From contig JAGTJL010000001.1 in NCBI GenBank assembly GCA_020746875.1, positions 2,604,001 to 2,668,000 of the forward strand: a stretch of 64,000 nucleotides of DNA. Reading direction: 5' to 3'. The stretch is from Rhexocercosporidium sp. MPI-PUGE-AT-0058. Taxonomy: Eukaryota > Ascomycota > Leotiomycetes > Helotiales. Positions 11,858-22,671 of the stretch are shown piece by piece. The position numbers and the translations under genes were made by a program. The stretch's first letter is position 1, and each line of letters opens with the position of its first letter. The notes under the pieces are model-generated. The model had not been told where the DNA came from. It saw only the letters and a program-made list of their open reading frames with translations, and ran no database searches.

Positions 11858-12652
11858 ATGAAATTTGGGTCACCACGGAGGCCGTCGAAGAAAGCCTTTT
11901 GGGTCGATAGTAGTCCAGAATCCAGCCGGGCGTACTCGAAAACAAGCCTCATGGGAAGGTCGGGGAGCAGTGTGGCTCACTTGATTGGCCTAGGAATTGG
12001 TGCAGGTAGCGCCACAACTTCTTCCTCTGGGCAGAAAAGAAAAAGAGATGAAAGACTTGATGGTGGTAGCAGACTGAAGAGGTCCAAATCCGACGGTAGT
12101 CATGCCAGCGCGTCAAATGTGCGCAAAGAAGACCAGCTAGACGCAATCGGCGCTCCAAGTATTCAAGAAACAGTGGCAAAGGAGCTGGACGGCATGCCGA
12201 GTGGGGCTCGTCACCGGACTGGCACTATGCAATTCATGGCGATCGAGGTTCTTGAAGGCAAAGGTCACACATATCGGCACGACCTCGAGTCATTTTTTTA
12301 CGTCTTCGTATGGATGTGCATTCGATATGGCTACGAAGGTACGGGCGGGCAAAAACCCAACAAGGTGATGAGACCGAAGACAAATATACTGCGAGGTTGG
12401 TATACTGGGGTATATACAGAAATTGCGAATACAAAGCATGGCCACATGGACAAAAATAGATTTGAGAACGTCATCGTGGAGTTTGCGCCGAAATTCGAGA
12501 ACCTCAAACCGTTGGCTCGCGAGCTCCGACATGTTCTTTTTCCAATCAGGGACGGAGCGATCTTTACAGGCACATTCCACGACCATGATATAATGTACGA
12601 TGAGATGATCAATGCATTCAACGGGGCGATCAGCCACTTGGGACGGGTGTAA
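11858..12652 (+). pseudogene. FunK1-type fungal protein kinase remnant lacking catalytic core
   Basis: From ATG 11858 an open frame of 264 codons runs to TAA. The first half is Ser/Arg/Lys-rich ('GQKRKRDERLDGG'). The second half is the C-lobe of the fungal kinase family FunK1 (Pkinase_fungal): 'SGARHRTGTMQFMAIEVL', then 'HTYRHDLESFFYVFVW', then 'ILRGWYTG', then 'LARELRHVLFP'. The GTxxFMAIEVL block corresponds to the activation-segment/APE region. The HRD catalytic loop and the IDLDLA (DFG-equivalent) motif that normally precede it are missing: 'SIQETVAKELD' sits where they should be. Family members are usually about 600-800 aa. The frame is open, so a truncated protein could be made, but it cannot be an active kinase. 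Confidence 0.7.
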
Positions 12653-13074
12653 CAGGCAAATTCATATGCACGGCAACGAGGACTGACCTTCAGCATCGTG
12701 TGGCGTTTGGTACTTTTTGTTTTTTGAAATGTTTATTTTAGGGGTCTGGGGAAACTGTACAATACAATGATACCAGGGATGTCAACGAACGCGCGACTTA
12801 TTGTATAATACATCAATTGTTTCCCAAAAATACGATGCGCCTCATGTCTGCCTCCGATGACAACCTCTCCATTTTCTTCTGATATTCCACCATGCATCTG
12901 ACCCCCCTGATTTCGCCTCGCTTTGAACGCCGCTTCCCCTCGACCGTACCTGCTCCCGCGAAGCGACTGACCGGCAGAGGGATAAGGTCCCTTTGATATT
13001 CGTCCCGGCAGATACCAAGGGGCAAGTAGGCACATAGAGCTTGAGCTACCGCCTCTCCACCTGCGCGAGGAAGC

Positions 13075-14060
13075 CTATTCGTCTCTGGGCCGAATCATAT
13101 TCCAGCGCGTGCGTATTGCAGCATGAGTTCTGCCTGGGAACTTGGGGAAGATCCACTTCCAAGGCTTCTCCTCCTTCATGTATGCCAGCAAGCGCTGCTC
13201 GTCTAGGTCTTCCCATGCAACATTCTTCCTCGTGCTTGAACATCCCTGCTCGCCCGCGCTTGAGCATCCGTCATCGTCGCTGCTAGACTCGGAATCGCTG
13301 TCGCTCAAACCACCATCGTCGTCGCCGAGTGACGGCTTGCTCCTTCGCGATGCAAGAGCCGCGGCATCAACAGCTCTGCCCTCCTGAGGTAGGGTACGCG
13401 TAGAATCGACGTGGTCACGGCTTGACCCCGGGGTAGTCGACAAAGTCGTGCCACCGAAAGTGGGGCCTGACGGTGCATGCCGACTGAAGCCACTCAAGAG
13501 ATACGAATATTGCTCAATCGGCTTGATAGTGAAGTCGTCAATCTTCCCCACGTGGCCGGGGCTCGCGATGAGTCGGATAGCCTGGCCGAGAGAGATTCCT
13601 CGCCCGTCATAACTGTCCCAGATCGTCGCCGTGAAGCAGCAGCAGTGTGGAGTACGGACGGAACGTGATCTCGGTCAGCGTGGGTGGGGTAGGTCTGGAT
13701 GATGGGCCAAGGTTAGAGTCCCAAGGGACACCGTTGTATCTATGTTTTGGGGCAAAGGCGCTGGTGAGGGCAATCGGCCCTTGGCACTCGAGCTCGTAGC
13801 GACTCTTGAACACTGGTCACGAGGAGAGTGCGACTTGGCACGTTGGCGATGAGACTTGGAGAGAGGTCTACGCTGGCGGGATGCGCTCTGCTGAAGGCGG
13901 CGCTGGCGCTTCTTGCGTGTTGGGCCATCCTGAGACGAGGGCGGCTGCTTCCGCTTGGCAGGACGCGGTTCCTCATCATCTCGGCCGAGTCGGAGCTGTC
14001 GAGCTTGTCGTCGCTGTCACGATGGCTTGGCTTCCCGCCTCGTCCTGATCGGATCTGGAG
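13075..14060 (-). pseudogene. Myb/SANT-like DNA-binding protein, frameshifted
   Basis: Read on the minus strand, three frames together give one protein: a basic part near 13,950 ('DDEEPRPAKRKQPPSS'), a middle part 13,607-13,813 ('VPWDSNLG', 'LTEITFRPYS'), and the C-terminal part 13,551-13,075 ('GHVGKIDDFTIKPIEQY', acidic 'DSDSESSSDDDG', then 'WEDLDEQRLLAYMKEEKPW' and 'FPGRTHAAIRTRW'). The last block is a single Myb/SANT-type trihelix ending in PGRT-x-AIRTRW, as in an expanded Leotiomycete family I know. At least two frameshifts, near 13,800 and 13,615, separate the parts. It lies directly downstream of the truncated bZIP gene in the same orientation. Confidence 0.65.
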
Positions 14061-14158
14061 AAGGGTTGATGCTGTGAAGCGATTGCCGTCGGTGTGCCGG
14101 TCTTGGACTTCCACCAGCCCTCTCGGCCGTTACCACTGGTACCACAACATTCATCTGG

Positions 14159-14922
14159 TTATGCGTTGCGAAGATTGTCTGGATTTGGTCCAGGTTCGCG
14201 GCCAAGGTGTCGTATGGGGTATACGTTGTGTGGTGCAGGTTGCCCGAAAACCAAAGGATTACCCCAGCCTAGAATCGCAGTGGGCGTATATAATGAATAC
14301 GAAGCCTCATGGTGATCGTAGCCGATAGGTGCCGAAGTTGTTGGATAGACCTGTCCATTGTATAAGGCGGTCGCAGGAGGTATGGGACTTGAAACTGGGA
14401 TTTCTGCGTTGGAATTCAGAGCTAAAATATGCGATGGAATCGCGCCAGGCCATGTAGAATCTGGTATCCAGTCCAACTCAGACTTTGGCGTAAACGGCTT
14501 GTCTTCCAATTCCGAATATACTTGTTGCGGAGTAGAGGAATGTGAAGCTATTTGTGTTCTCAGCCTTTCGATATCGGATTCCAGTTCCTGGTTCCTCTTC
14601 AGCACCGTCTCTATACTGCTTGATCGACCGCCGGCTTCCAATTCCTTTACCTTCTTCTCCAGGGTCTCAATATGCTCCTTGGTTCGTTGCCTAATATTCC
14701 GTTGCGCTTCTCTATCATTCGCCCGCTTTCGCGCCAATTGGGCTTTGCTCAAATATTTGACAGATCTTTTCCCGCCACGGGAACCTATGAGACCCTCTAA
14801 GCGGAGGTTCTGTTCATAAAGTGGTCTCATCACTCACCTTTCTTCCTAGGCTCTTCCATCTCCACTGCCGGGCTGCATGAACTTCGTGAACCCATTGCCC
14901 CTGGGGTTGATGTGCCGGTCAT
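14159..14922 (-). CDS. bZIP transcription factor, C-terminally truncated
   Basis: Start ATG at 14,922. Exon 1 (14,838-14,922) ends at G|GTGAGT. Two in-frame acceptors are possible: CATAG (intron 14,785-14,837, 53 nt, 236 aa) or CTTAG (41 nt, 240 aa). The basic region 'LARKRANDREAQRNIRQR' is followed by 'TKEHIETLEKKVKELE', a Leu zipper with heptad leucines, and a second coil 'LKRNQELESDIERLRTQI'. Fungal members with this N-DR-EAQR-IR-RT basic region normally carry a long C-terminal DUF3425 domain; here the protein stops after 236-240 aa in a Pro/Ser-rich linker, right where the Myb-like remnant begins. It would dimerise and bind DNA but lack its usual effector domain. Confidence 0.7.
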
Positions 14923-15405
14923 TATATAGTTATGAACTTTACAATAGTCATGTAAAGGGGGGCTGTTATGAGTGAGGTCTATCGATGTGGATCTGCGGAT
15001 CGCAGGGACAGGCAGGCAAAGAGGAGTAGGATCCGTGTTTATATTGGGAAAGAGTTCCAAGCTGATGCTTTTGAAACGGATCGCGGGGTGGATTAACTGT
15101 ATCTTCGTCGTGGTGGATATTTCCCGTCGAATGTCGGGGTTTCCGGACCTAGTAGGGATGATGGAATGCCAGGGACTGATTTAGGACAAGATATCACGAT
15201 GGTCTAGGGCAAGGATGTGATTTCGGTGATGCGTGCGAGGCGTGCCGCTTTCTTCGGGATCGACCCGCAGCGAATCAGCCTGTGCGCCTTCCACGAAGGG
15301 TCACCTCCAATGCCGTATCCACTTTTTCCTTCTCGAACAAATGGAAGTATTTAGTGCCTCTAGCGTCTTGAGGCGCATGATGCCAAACAAATTCAAGTAC
15401 TACTA

Positions 15406-15581
15406 CTTTCGTACAAGCCCAAACAATCTGACCTTTTGTGTCTAAGCTTCGCAGATCTATTAAACCTAATATAGTAAAGAAGGAAAACTTCGAGGTTCTA
15501 TTGGATATTCCACCCTCTTTTAGTAAAACATTCGAGAGTGCACAGACACAAAAGGTTAGATTATTTGGACCCGTACGAAAG
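15406..15581. mobile_element. 176-bp MITE with TA target duplication
   Basis: Terminal inverted repeats of about 38 bp: left CTTTCGTACAAGCCCAAACA... and right ...TGGACCCGTACGAAAG. They share CTTTCGTAC, AATCTRACCTTTTGTGTCT and little else, and are flanked by TA (15,404-15,405 and 15,582-15,583). The ~95-bp interior is non-coding. It lies about 480 bp upstream of the bZIP start. Confidence 0.75.
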
Positions 15582-15583
15582 TA

Positions 15584-16664
15584 TGCAGCCAAGATCGTGG
15601 GCCTATCTGAACACTTTCGTTAATACGCGATTATCCTAGCGCTCATCTGAACCCGCCCTCTGGCCCACTTCTTGGCTTTCCTTCCCCAGATCGACAATAT
15701 TCTTGAATTCTCATCCGAATCCCGTACTGTAAATAGCTTCTCATGTTTCTAATTACTATGCAACGTGCTGAGACAAAAGCACCGTAAGCACCGTCTAATG
15801 ACGCTATTTGAATCCTTACATGGCAGATGAGCGGGGTGGTGTGGCATGAGAGTGAGGAAGGGGAAGCCACAACCTGGCAAATGCCTGGTAGCTGTGGATG
15901 ATGCAGATGAGAGATCTTCCCTGTCTCGATATTTCCCATCTTGGCACTAGTGGTCACGTGTTGTCATCCAACAAGCATTACTGTAGTGGCACAACGGCTT
16001 TTAGGTAGCGAGAACAGCGCGGGCTGCGGCGAGTGTCGGACAATTTGAGAGAGCCGAGGGAGAAGGGCATTTCCAAACCCGTGGCCATTAAAAGTGGCGT
16101 TTGGACGTTAGCTGAAGTCAAGAGTCAAACAAGGTCCAATCAGGCCATATAATGGATGGGATTAAAATCAAGTAACCCCCGTAGTGGACTGACCTAGGTG
16201 GTGCAACAAGGCCCATAAATCTCACATACTTCACTAATACAAAATCTGGATGTTGTGGTTCTCAGTTTTCGACATTGGGGTTGATTTGAATGCTTGGCAG
16301 CGGGGATTCCTACGAAGGGACCATTACTGACTCTCAATCCGAAGTTTGATTGCCCGAGATGGTCCGGCACTCGCCGCAGCCCTTGGGGTTCCCTCCACCT
16401 AAAAGCCACGTTGTGCCACTAAGTAATATTTTTGCGGGATTTGCCAGAGGGATAGAATGACAGCAATCGCGCACTTCTTTCCCCTGGGTGCTGCCCACGA
16501 AGAAATACCTCAAGCCAAATCTGCTCGAGCATGCGCCTCTTTACCATCCTTGTGGCAAGATTGCCAACCCGCGATACAGGAGATCGGCGATCGTACCGAT
16601 GATGCTAGGAGTTTGGGCAAGTGATTGGTCGGACCACCTAAGCACGACCACTCTATCACGCTGT
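15584..16664. other. Intergenic, nothing recognised
   Basis: About 1.1 kb of balanced composition. Short open frames (for example minus 15,643-15,957 and 16,194-16,409) lack motifs, and I consider them chance frames. Confidence 0.4.
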
Positions 16665-16666
16665 TA

Positions 16667-16831
16667 CGAAAGGGGTGGACTGTGGGTTTCGTACACCCCC
16701 AAGTATTCTGTCTTACTTCGTAACATTCAAGGGAATTTATGGAGAAAATTCTAGAATTTCACACTGTTGATTGGAAGAATAACCTTACAGCCCTACAAGG
16801 GTGTACGAGACCCACTTGAAACCCCCTTTCG
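16667..16831. mobile_element. 165-bp MITE with TA target duplication
   Basis: Inverted ends: left CGAAAGGGGTGG...GTGGGTTTCGTACAC, right GTGTACGAGACCCAC...CCCCCTTTCG, bordered by TA at 16,665-16,666 and 16,832-16,833. A related arm lies at 11,242-11,300, so this is a small family. It ends about 50 bp before the MADS-like remnant. Confidence 0.7.
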
Positions 16832-16849
16832 TACATAAGAGATTTAAAC

Positions 16850-17638
16850 GCAACAGGAGGATTCAAAAAAAGCGAGAAAACCAGACTATAGAGAAGAAAG
16901 GAAACATTGATAAAGAAAGCCTTCGAAATTGGAGAGTTTGATGGTATCGACGTAGCTGTGATCATTTGCAAGCATGGCCGATATACTACATTCAAATCTA
17001 CAGATCGGACAACATGGCCACCATCCATGGAAGAGATTGTAAGTGGTTACTTGTCTTCTAAAGCCAAGATGAGTTCTGATCTGATTCAGCAAGCTGCCTA
17101 TCCTCTCCCGAAGAATTTGCTAGCAGAAGATGTGAAGAAGCGCATCTCTAGGCGTGGTAAATTATCTCCGGAAAATGATGGGCTGATTAATGATATGCCG
17201 GGCTGCCAACGAAGCTGCTGAACTTGGCTTTCAAAAACGTCCACAGCGACTCTTCCTGCGTCACTAGGCTTATCATATCACCATACCTCGAGTTTTATCC
17301 TAATATGCATGTAACTGGAATGTCGATGTTTGTCCTGCCGTGCACATCGCTGAAGCACATATGTTATGCTCGATTGGCGTGGTCTTCTAGGTTCACTCGA
17401 AGCCGTGGAATTCGTGAGGACAAGCATCGACCCGTTCGCAGCGTGGGGGGAGCAAGATGAGGTGGAAGAGGAGGAGCACTATGGCGAATGGGATGACGAC
17501 GAGCTCGATTGGTTGGACACTGATACTGATAAGGATGACGAGGATGAAAGTGGACCGGAACAGAGGAAGCGGAAGGAGTTGCCAGACACCTGTTCAACTA
17601 TTGCTAAGCGCCGAAAAGCGAGCCTTGAGATAATTTGA
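16850..17638 (+). pseudogene. MADS-box-like protein remnant
   Basis: The frame reads '..EKTRL*RRKETLIKKAFEI' then 'DGIDVAVIICKHGRY', the MADS/SRF-like alpha helix and first strand, with an in-frame TAG at 16,889-16,891. A GTAAGT...CAG intron (17,039-17,089, 51 nt) joins 'SMEEI' to 'AAYPLPKNLLAEDVKKR', typical of the fungal MADS-like family with a YPLP motif. A frameshift near 17,200 separates 'AANEAAELGFQKRPQR'. A further acidic frame at 17,366-17,638 ('EVEEEEHYGEWDDDELDW') with a basic end may be the C-terminus. The nonsense codon plus frameshift indicate a pseudogene. Confidence 0.6.
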
Positions 17639-18133
17639 TTTTTTCTTTCGCTGAGTCGTTCCTAGATTTGGCATATGCAATTTATTCTAGAGCATTTCAA
17701 TCTTTTTATCTAAATAGACTCCAATTGAAGAACATGGAATTGTGAATGCCTTTAGTCGGCGGCCTGCAGGCGGGGAAGCTAAGGCCCGAAAGCTACCGGA
17801 TCAGCGCTTTACTCTTTGTATTTCGAGCTACTACATCGTACTTTGGCGCCATACACACTGGAAGTGAATGTGCATGTCAAAGTTAAGCGAATACAGCGAT
17901 TGAAGTTGAAGATACATCAAAAGCTTGTGGACTGAACACACCCCCCACTTCTCAAAACAATGGACGCTACCGCTGGGTAGACTCACATGCCACTGTGGGC
18001 GGGCCAACTCGGTTGGAATCGGCCATGGGTTGGGCTGTAAAGGATTCGAGAGTACCTTTGATTACCTACCTAGGTAGGTGGTTCCAGGGATTCCCCAGGC
18101 CCCGCTTAATGTACCTGCAGAACGGTACCTGAA
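17639..18133. other. Intergenic spacer
   Basis: No coding signal. Contains a palindrome CTACCTAGGTAG near 18,065-18,076 and leads into the heptad repeat below. Confidence 0.5.
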
Positions 18134-18168
18134 TCTTAGATCTCAGATCTCAGATCTCAGATCCCAGA
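18134..18168. repeat. Five tandem 7-bp units (TCTCAGA)
   Basis: Units TCTTAGA, TCTCAGA x3 and TCCCAGA are contiguous, about 170-200 bp upstream of the transthyretin-like start codon. Each pair of units creates AGATCT palindromes, so it could be a repeated protein-binding site; that role is speculative. Confidence 0.8.
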
Positions 18169-18243
18169 TTCCGATTTGAGTAGCTGCGCCAATTGTCATT
18201 AGCAGAATAAGCGCCCTATCTTGTATCCTGCATTGCTGGTGGG

Positions 18244-18251
18244 CTATATAA
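18244..18251 (+). promoter_or_regulatory. TATA-like element for the transthyretin-like gene
   Basis: TATATAAC lies about 90 bp upstream of ATG 18,337, in a plausible position for a core promoter. The start codon context CAATATGTC is acceptable for a fungal start. Confidence 0.4.
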
Positions 18252-18336
18252 CAGATTCGGAGGCTATCATATTCAGCACATCAACACATTCTTATATCAA
18301 AAATCCAAGAGTCCTTACCAAAATCCATCATTCAAT

Positions 18337-19089
18337 ATGTCATTTCCAAATATTTCTTGTTCAGTGGTGGACCGTCGCAACGGCCGACCAGTCGCTAGAC
18401 TTTCAGCCATTCTTCGTTGCCTCCAGCCCCAGTTAGAACCTGCTCTGCCTAATGATTACACGAAACGCGTCCTTCAAAACAACGAGTTCAGAGCACAAAC
18501 CGACTCCGACGGCTGGATACTTCAGCAATGGCGAGCGCGGGATGCTCCAGATTTGAGTCTTCTTCAACTCCTGTGGATTGGCAACCAGATCCGCGAAACA
18601 ACTGTTTGGCAGATGGGATTCCTTACCACTGAGTACTTTGCACCTGCCCAGCCTCGCTACATATTCGTCGACGTCAATTTTGTTCTCCATCGAGACCGAG
18701 ATTCACCACACATGTCATTGTGTCTTGACTTCGATGGCTACGGAGCTTGCCTTGAGCCTTTCGAGGAAGTTCAGCGACGCACTCAGCAAGCCAAATTCTC
18801 ACAAAAGCAACAGAAAGCTCTGATGGAACCCTCTCCGAACGAATCGTATCCAGACCAGTCAGCATACAAACGTCCCCGGGCAGAACATTCAAAGCAGAAG
18901 ATCCTCCAGGCCCGTCGCCGCAGGTCGCAGTACACTGGAGACTCTCGTGGGCAGCAGTCGATGCTCAGATGTCAAACCGCTGATATAAGCAAGCCAAATG
19001 ATACGACTTCTGGCCCCTTTGACAACATCAGCCCAATTACATGCAGTGCTCGAGTACTTTTCTTCTTTAGCACACGTATATATGTCTAG
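18337..19089 (+). CDS. Divergent transthyretin/5-hydroxyisourate hydrolase-like protein
   Basis: Intronless frame of 250 aa. Residues 1-140 follow the transthyretin-fold order of HIU hydrolase: 'ISCSVVDRRNGRPV' (cf. THVLDxxxGxPA), 'TDSDGWI' (cf. TNxDGR), 'VWQMGFLTTEYF' (cf. yxhxFdtgxYF), 'YIFVDVNFVL' (cf. PexxhxF) and 'HMSLCLDFDGYGAC' (cf. HhHVPLLLSPxxYsTYRGS). The residues HIU hydrolase needs are altered: the His of THVLD is Ser, the DGR Arg is Trp60, and the YRGS tail is gone. Residues 141-250 are polar and basic without a known domain. So I see a fold relative, probably not a ureide enzyme. No signal peptide, so likely intracellular. Family assignment is from pattern memory. Confidence 0.55.
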   Translation: MSFPNISCSVVDRRNGRPVARLSAILRCLQPQLEPALPNDYTKRVLQNNEFRAQTDSDGWILQQWRARDAPDLSLLQLLWIGNQIRETTVWQMGFLTTEYFAPAQPRYIFVDVNFVLHRDRDSPHMSLCLDFDGYGACLEPFEEVQRRTQQAKFSQKQQKALMEPSPNESYPDQSAYKRPRAEHSKQKILQARRRRSQYTGDSRGQQSMLRCQTADISKPNDTTSGPFDNISPITCSARVLFFFSTRIYV

Positions 19090-19178
19090 TATGAGCTTTG
19101 AACCAGGTTCGAGGCGCTACGAATTGTTGCTGAATTCTTGATCTGATCGCTGTTCTAGATCGACTATGTCATACAACA

Positions 19179-19194
19179 CCCCCCCCCCCCCCCC
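19179..19194. repeat. Poly-C homopolymer (16 nt)
   Basis: An uninterrupted run of 16 C residues between the transthyretin-like gene and the convergent subtilase 3' end. Length may be unreliable in sequencing. Confidence 0.85.
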
Positions 19195-19297
19195 GCAACA
19201 TCTGGAAAGAAAAGAAACCCAATAATCTCGATACCATTGACTTGGATGCTTCATCTGAAATTCTCGACAATGAGAGAATGTGCCAGTACTTCAACAT

Positions 19298-22200
19298 CTA
19301 CCATCTTCGTCTCTCGACGGTTGAATTGGAAGAAGACGGGAGGCCAACACTTTCCGGCGTGTACCGTAGCACAAACGGCTCGCTGTTCGTAGAGAGCCAG
19401 TCCGTATCCTTCGTCTCATTCCCATAAATCTTCAACGCCCTGAGACGGAACTTATACTCGCCAGCCGGTATGAAAGTGTTATTTTGTACAATTCCATCCA
19501 GAGGCAAGAAAAACCCCGGGAAGTCGGCATTCGAAAACGAATCTATCTTGGTGAACAGATCACCATCCGCCTTCAAGATATCAATCTTGAAAGTGTGGAC
19601 CGGAACTGCGGAATCAATCTCGACGATCAAAGCTGGCCATGCACCATCTGCATAGCTACTGTTAGAGCCGCGGTAAGTAATGTTGAAGACATGGGATCCT
19701 GGTTCCGAGATAGCGGTTATTTCGCCATCGGTGCTGTTGTATGTGCCCAGTACCGATCCGGTAATGTTGATAGGAGTATCGTACAATGAGGTCGCGATGC
19801 CGCTGTAGGGTACCGTGACGGTCTGCGTGCCATCCGTAGAGTTCAAAGCGATGTACCCTCCATAGAACGGGAGTCGCTTGCTGTCCAGATTGGGGAGCTT
19901 GGTGACCGTAACTGTAATGGTGGATTCCTGACCAGGGGAAATGGTCACCTTGGATGGAGTTATCTTGAGTGTGGCGTAAGCCGCTTGAAGACTGTTCGAT
20001 ACCTCGCGACTTTCGTCATCAGAGGCTGTGTATACATCGTTGGATGAAATCCCAAGACCAGATGCTGCGCCTATGTGAGAAAGCCTAGGGTGCGTTCGTG
20101 TCAGAATCCAACATGTATAGTTCCAAATTCGGAAGGAAGGGTTAACATACTTGTAAGTTTGAGCGGTAAGTCCAATGTTCTTGACTTTAAACGAAAGAGA
20201 TTTTGGCTGATTAGCCGTGTCATTGAAGGAAAGATTTGGCACATCAACAATGGTCGTTGTGTGCAAAGCTCGGTACGCATCCATAAGCCCACCTCCCTGC
20301 TGGAAAACTGGTGCGAGGAAATCATACACTTTTGTCGAGTTATCGTTGTACGGCATTGGGTTTCCAGTGGTGGCTAGAACATTCCGAATCGTTGCCGAGT
20401 CCCAGTCAGGATGTTTTTGCATCAACAGTGCAGCCACTCCAGCTGCAAACGGCGCACTCATGGACGTCCCGGAAATCTGACCAAACCCTCCGAGCCTTCT
20501 GGGATATGTTGAGAGGATTTGTCCACCTGGAGCAGAAATTGTAGGGAACGATCTGCCATCCAATGTCGGGCCCCAGCTGCTGAAGCCGGCCATTCGACCA
20601 CCAGAAATATCATTCTTCATCACGGTAACAGAGTCGCTGAAGGCGGAGGAACTCGACAAGGAGACCGTGAGGGACTTGTCTTTCTGATAAGCTGCGAAGA
20701 GATCCTTTCCTACACTTCCTGGCAAATTTCCGATACCAACAATGTTCTTTGCGGCTGAACGGAATAATGGCCCAGTGACAGGGTCGTCGGGCTGCGTAAG
20801 GTCTGGGTAGCAGTGAATATGTTAGCAAACTGGTGAACAATCTGCGGTCATGAAATGGAGCTAAAAATTTGAAACTCTAGACTGTCCTGGTGACTTACAG
20901 AAGAGAGCATATTTGGCACCAATAGAGGCAAGGTACTTTTGTGCTGCTGTACTTGAACAAGGCGATATATATGACCGACTGAGCAAGACAACGGTGGTGT
21001 TGAAATCGGGGAGCTCAAGATCGGACGGATAAGGACCGCAGCCTTTATTCAAGATATCTGACTCATCAGATGAGGCAGTCCAAAGGTTGAAGACTGGTGG
21101 GAAATCGACTTGATCTCCGAGAACCCAAGTGAGATCTGTGGTGGTATTTTTGGACGTGTAATTTCCACTCCATTCGTAGAACGGTGTTTCGGTATTGTAA
21201 ACGGCACCAATTGCTGGGACGTCAATCCCTGCAGCTGGACTACCGCCAGTATAGTAACCTGCTCCGGAATTGCCTGCTGAGAATTGAAAATATGTTCCGT
21301 TTTGATTGATGCGTTGTATGACCGTGGACCATGCATCTGAACAGTCGGTCAGAATAGGTAACCAGGGTTTTCATCAAGAGTTCTCGGAGTATAAAACTTA
21401 CCATCTGGATATGCTGGACCTGCACCTATTGAAGCTGTTATGACATCAACACCCCGCTCCTTTGTATATCCATTAGCTACAGAATTTGACAATGTTTTGT
21501 GCAGTAACCATCACCAGACATTACTCTAAACCTGACCAGGAAAATGAGACGAGAGTTCTTTAGAGCAACTTACATAGATTCCAATGGAAGCTTTGATTGC
21601 GACGTCGATTCTGACACCACCCTTGCATCCAAAGACCCTGTGCAGTTCAAAGGTGGCCTCGGGAGCGACTCCTAATACCCCAAATTTCGTAGGATTGGCT
21701 CCAACAATACCAAAAACATGAGTGCCATGAAAGCTGCAATCGGCATATGGGTCTCCATCTTCGACAGCTATCGCATCCGGACTATCGCCATTATAGACAT
21801 CGCCGACCCAATCATAGCCGTAAGTGACCTTCTCTCCTGGCCCGATTGAATTACCGAGAGCTTCTTGCTTGTAGTCGAATCCGGTATCCATGATTGCGAT
21901 TTTCATACCTTTACCCTTGAATCCTGCGGAGTGGAGCTTATCGACGCCGGTCCTGTCAGTCAGAAGTTTCGAATCAACTTTCTATTATTCTGCATGAACC
22001 ATCTCCGTTGAACATGCGAGGTGCATGTCCCGGAACTAACAGTCGACACTTGATCTTGGATAGTATAAACTTACATTACGTGAGTAGATGATTCAGTTTT
22101 GTCTTGCGTGCCGACGAGTTGAGTACCCGAGTTGGAGTAGGCGTCATCGCGTCGAGATTTTGGAACGGAGTAAGAGGAAGAGCCGATTGGCGAATCCATG

Positions 22201-22595
22201 TGCAGAACAGTTATGGGTGACACCTTCTTCACAACCTTGAGGTTTTGGATCTTGCTCTGAATCAAATTTGCTGAGACTTCATTGCCCACACCGGAAATGC
22301 TGGCAGAAACTCCTCGGAAAATCGAAGAGGATAACTCTATGCGTGGTTTGACATCCACTTGGTCGACTTGGTCGGAACTCCCGACGGTAGCCTTGACATT
22401 GTTGAGGAGAGCAGTGGTGTCCTTCATGAAAGTGTTAGTGCTGTCTCTCCGGGATGACGTTCGTTTGAACCATAAACAAACCTGTGTCGCCCAGTCTTCC
22501 AACTCAATTAAGAAACCGTGCTTAAACTTGGACTTGTAGGCAAGCACATCGGTAGAAAGGCAAGAAGCCAATAGTAGCGAAAGAAACAGCTTCAT
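19298..22595 (-). CDS. Secreted subtilisin-like serine protease (S8A, vpr-like)
   Basis: Exons (minus): 22,482-22,595; 22,075-22,421; 21,574-21,952; 21,402-21,459; 20,899-21,336; 20,151-20,802; 19,298-20,084, 924 aa in total. The first intron (60 nt) is optional because its frame is open. Signal peptide MKLFLSLLLASCLSTDVLA; I9-type propeptide to ~residue 150. Catalytic Asp176 in 'IMDTGFDY', His229 in 'SFHGTHVFG', oxyanion Asn322 in 'FSAGNSGAG', Ser559 in 'GTSMSAPFAAGVAALL'; all four are intact. The 330-450 region fits a PA-like insertion and the ~300-residue C-terminus fits the Fn3-like domain of large fungal subtilases. Likely an extracellular endoprotease for nutrition or host interaction. 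Splice sites are canonical (GTAAGT/GTATGT; CTAAT and CTGAC branch points). It is one of the few wholly intact genes here. Confidence 0.9.
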
Positions 22596-22659
22596 CCTTA
22601 AAGAGAGTGGTGGATAAAAAGCTTGTAGAGTGAAAAGAGACTTGGTAGGTACATCATCC

Positions 22660-22671
22660 GTATATAAGTAG
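22660..22671 (-). promoter_or_regulatory. TATA box of the subtilase gene
   Basis: On the minus strand TACTTATATACG lies about 70 bp upstream of ATG 22,595. Position and sequence suit a core promoter. Confidence 0.45.

Noticed and set aside
13828..14328. 166-codon hydrophobic plus-strand frame
   Set aside because: Antisense of the Myb-like and bZIP region, where the minus strand has family motifs.
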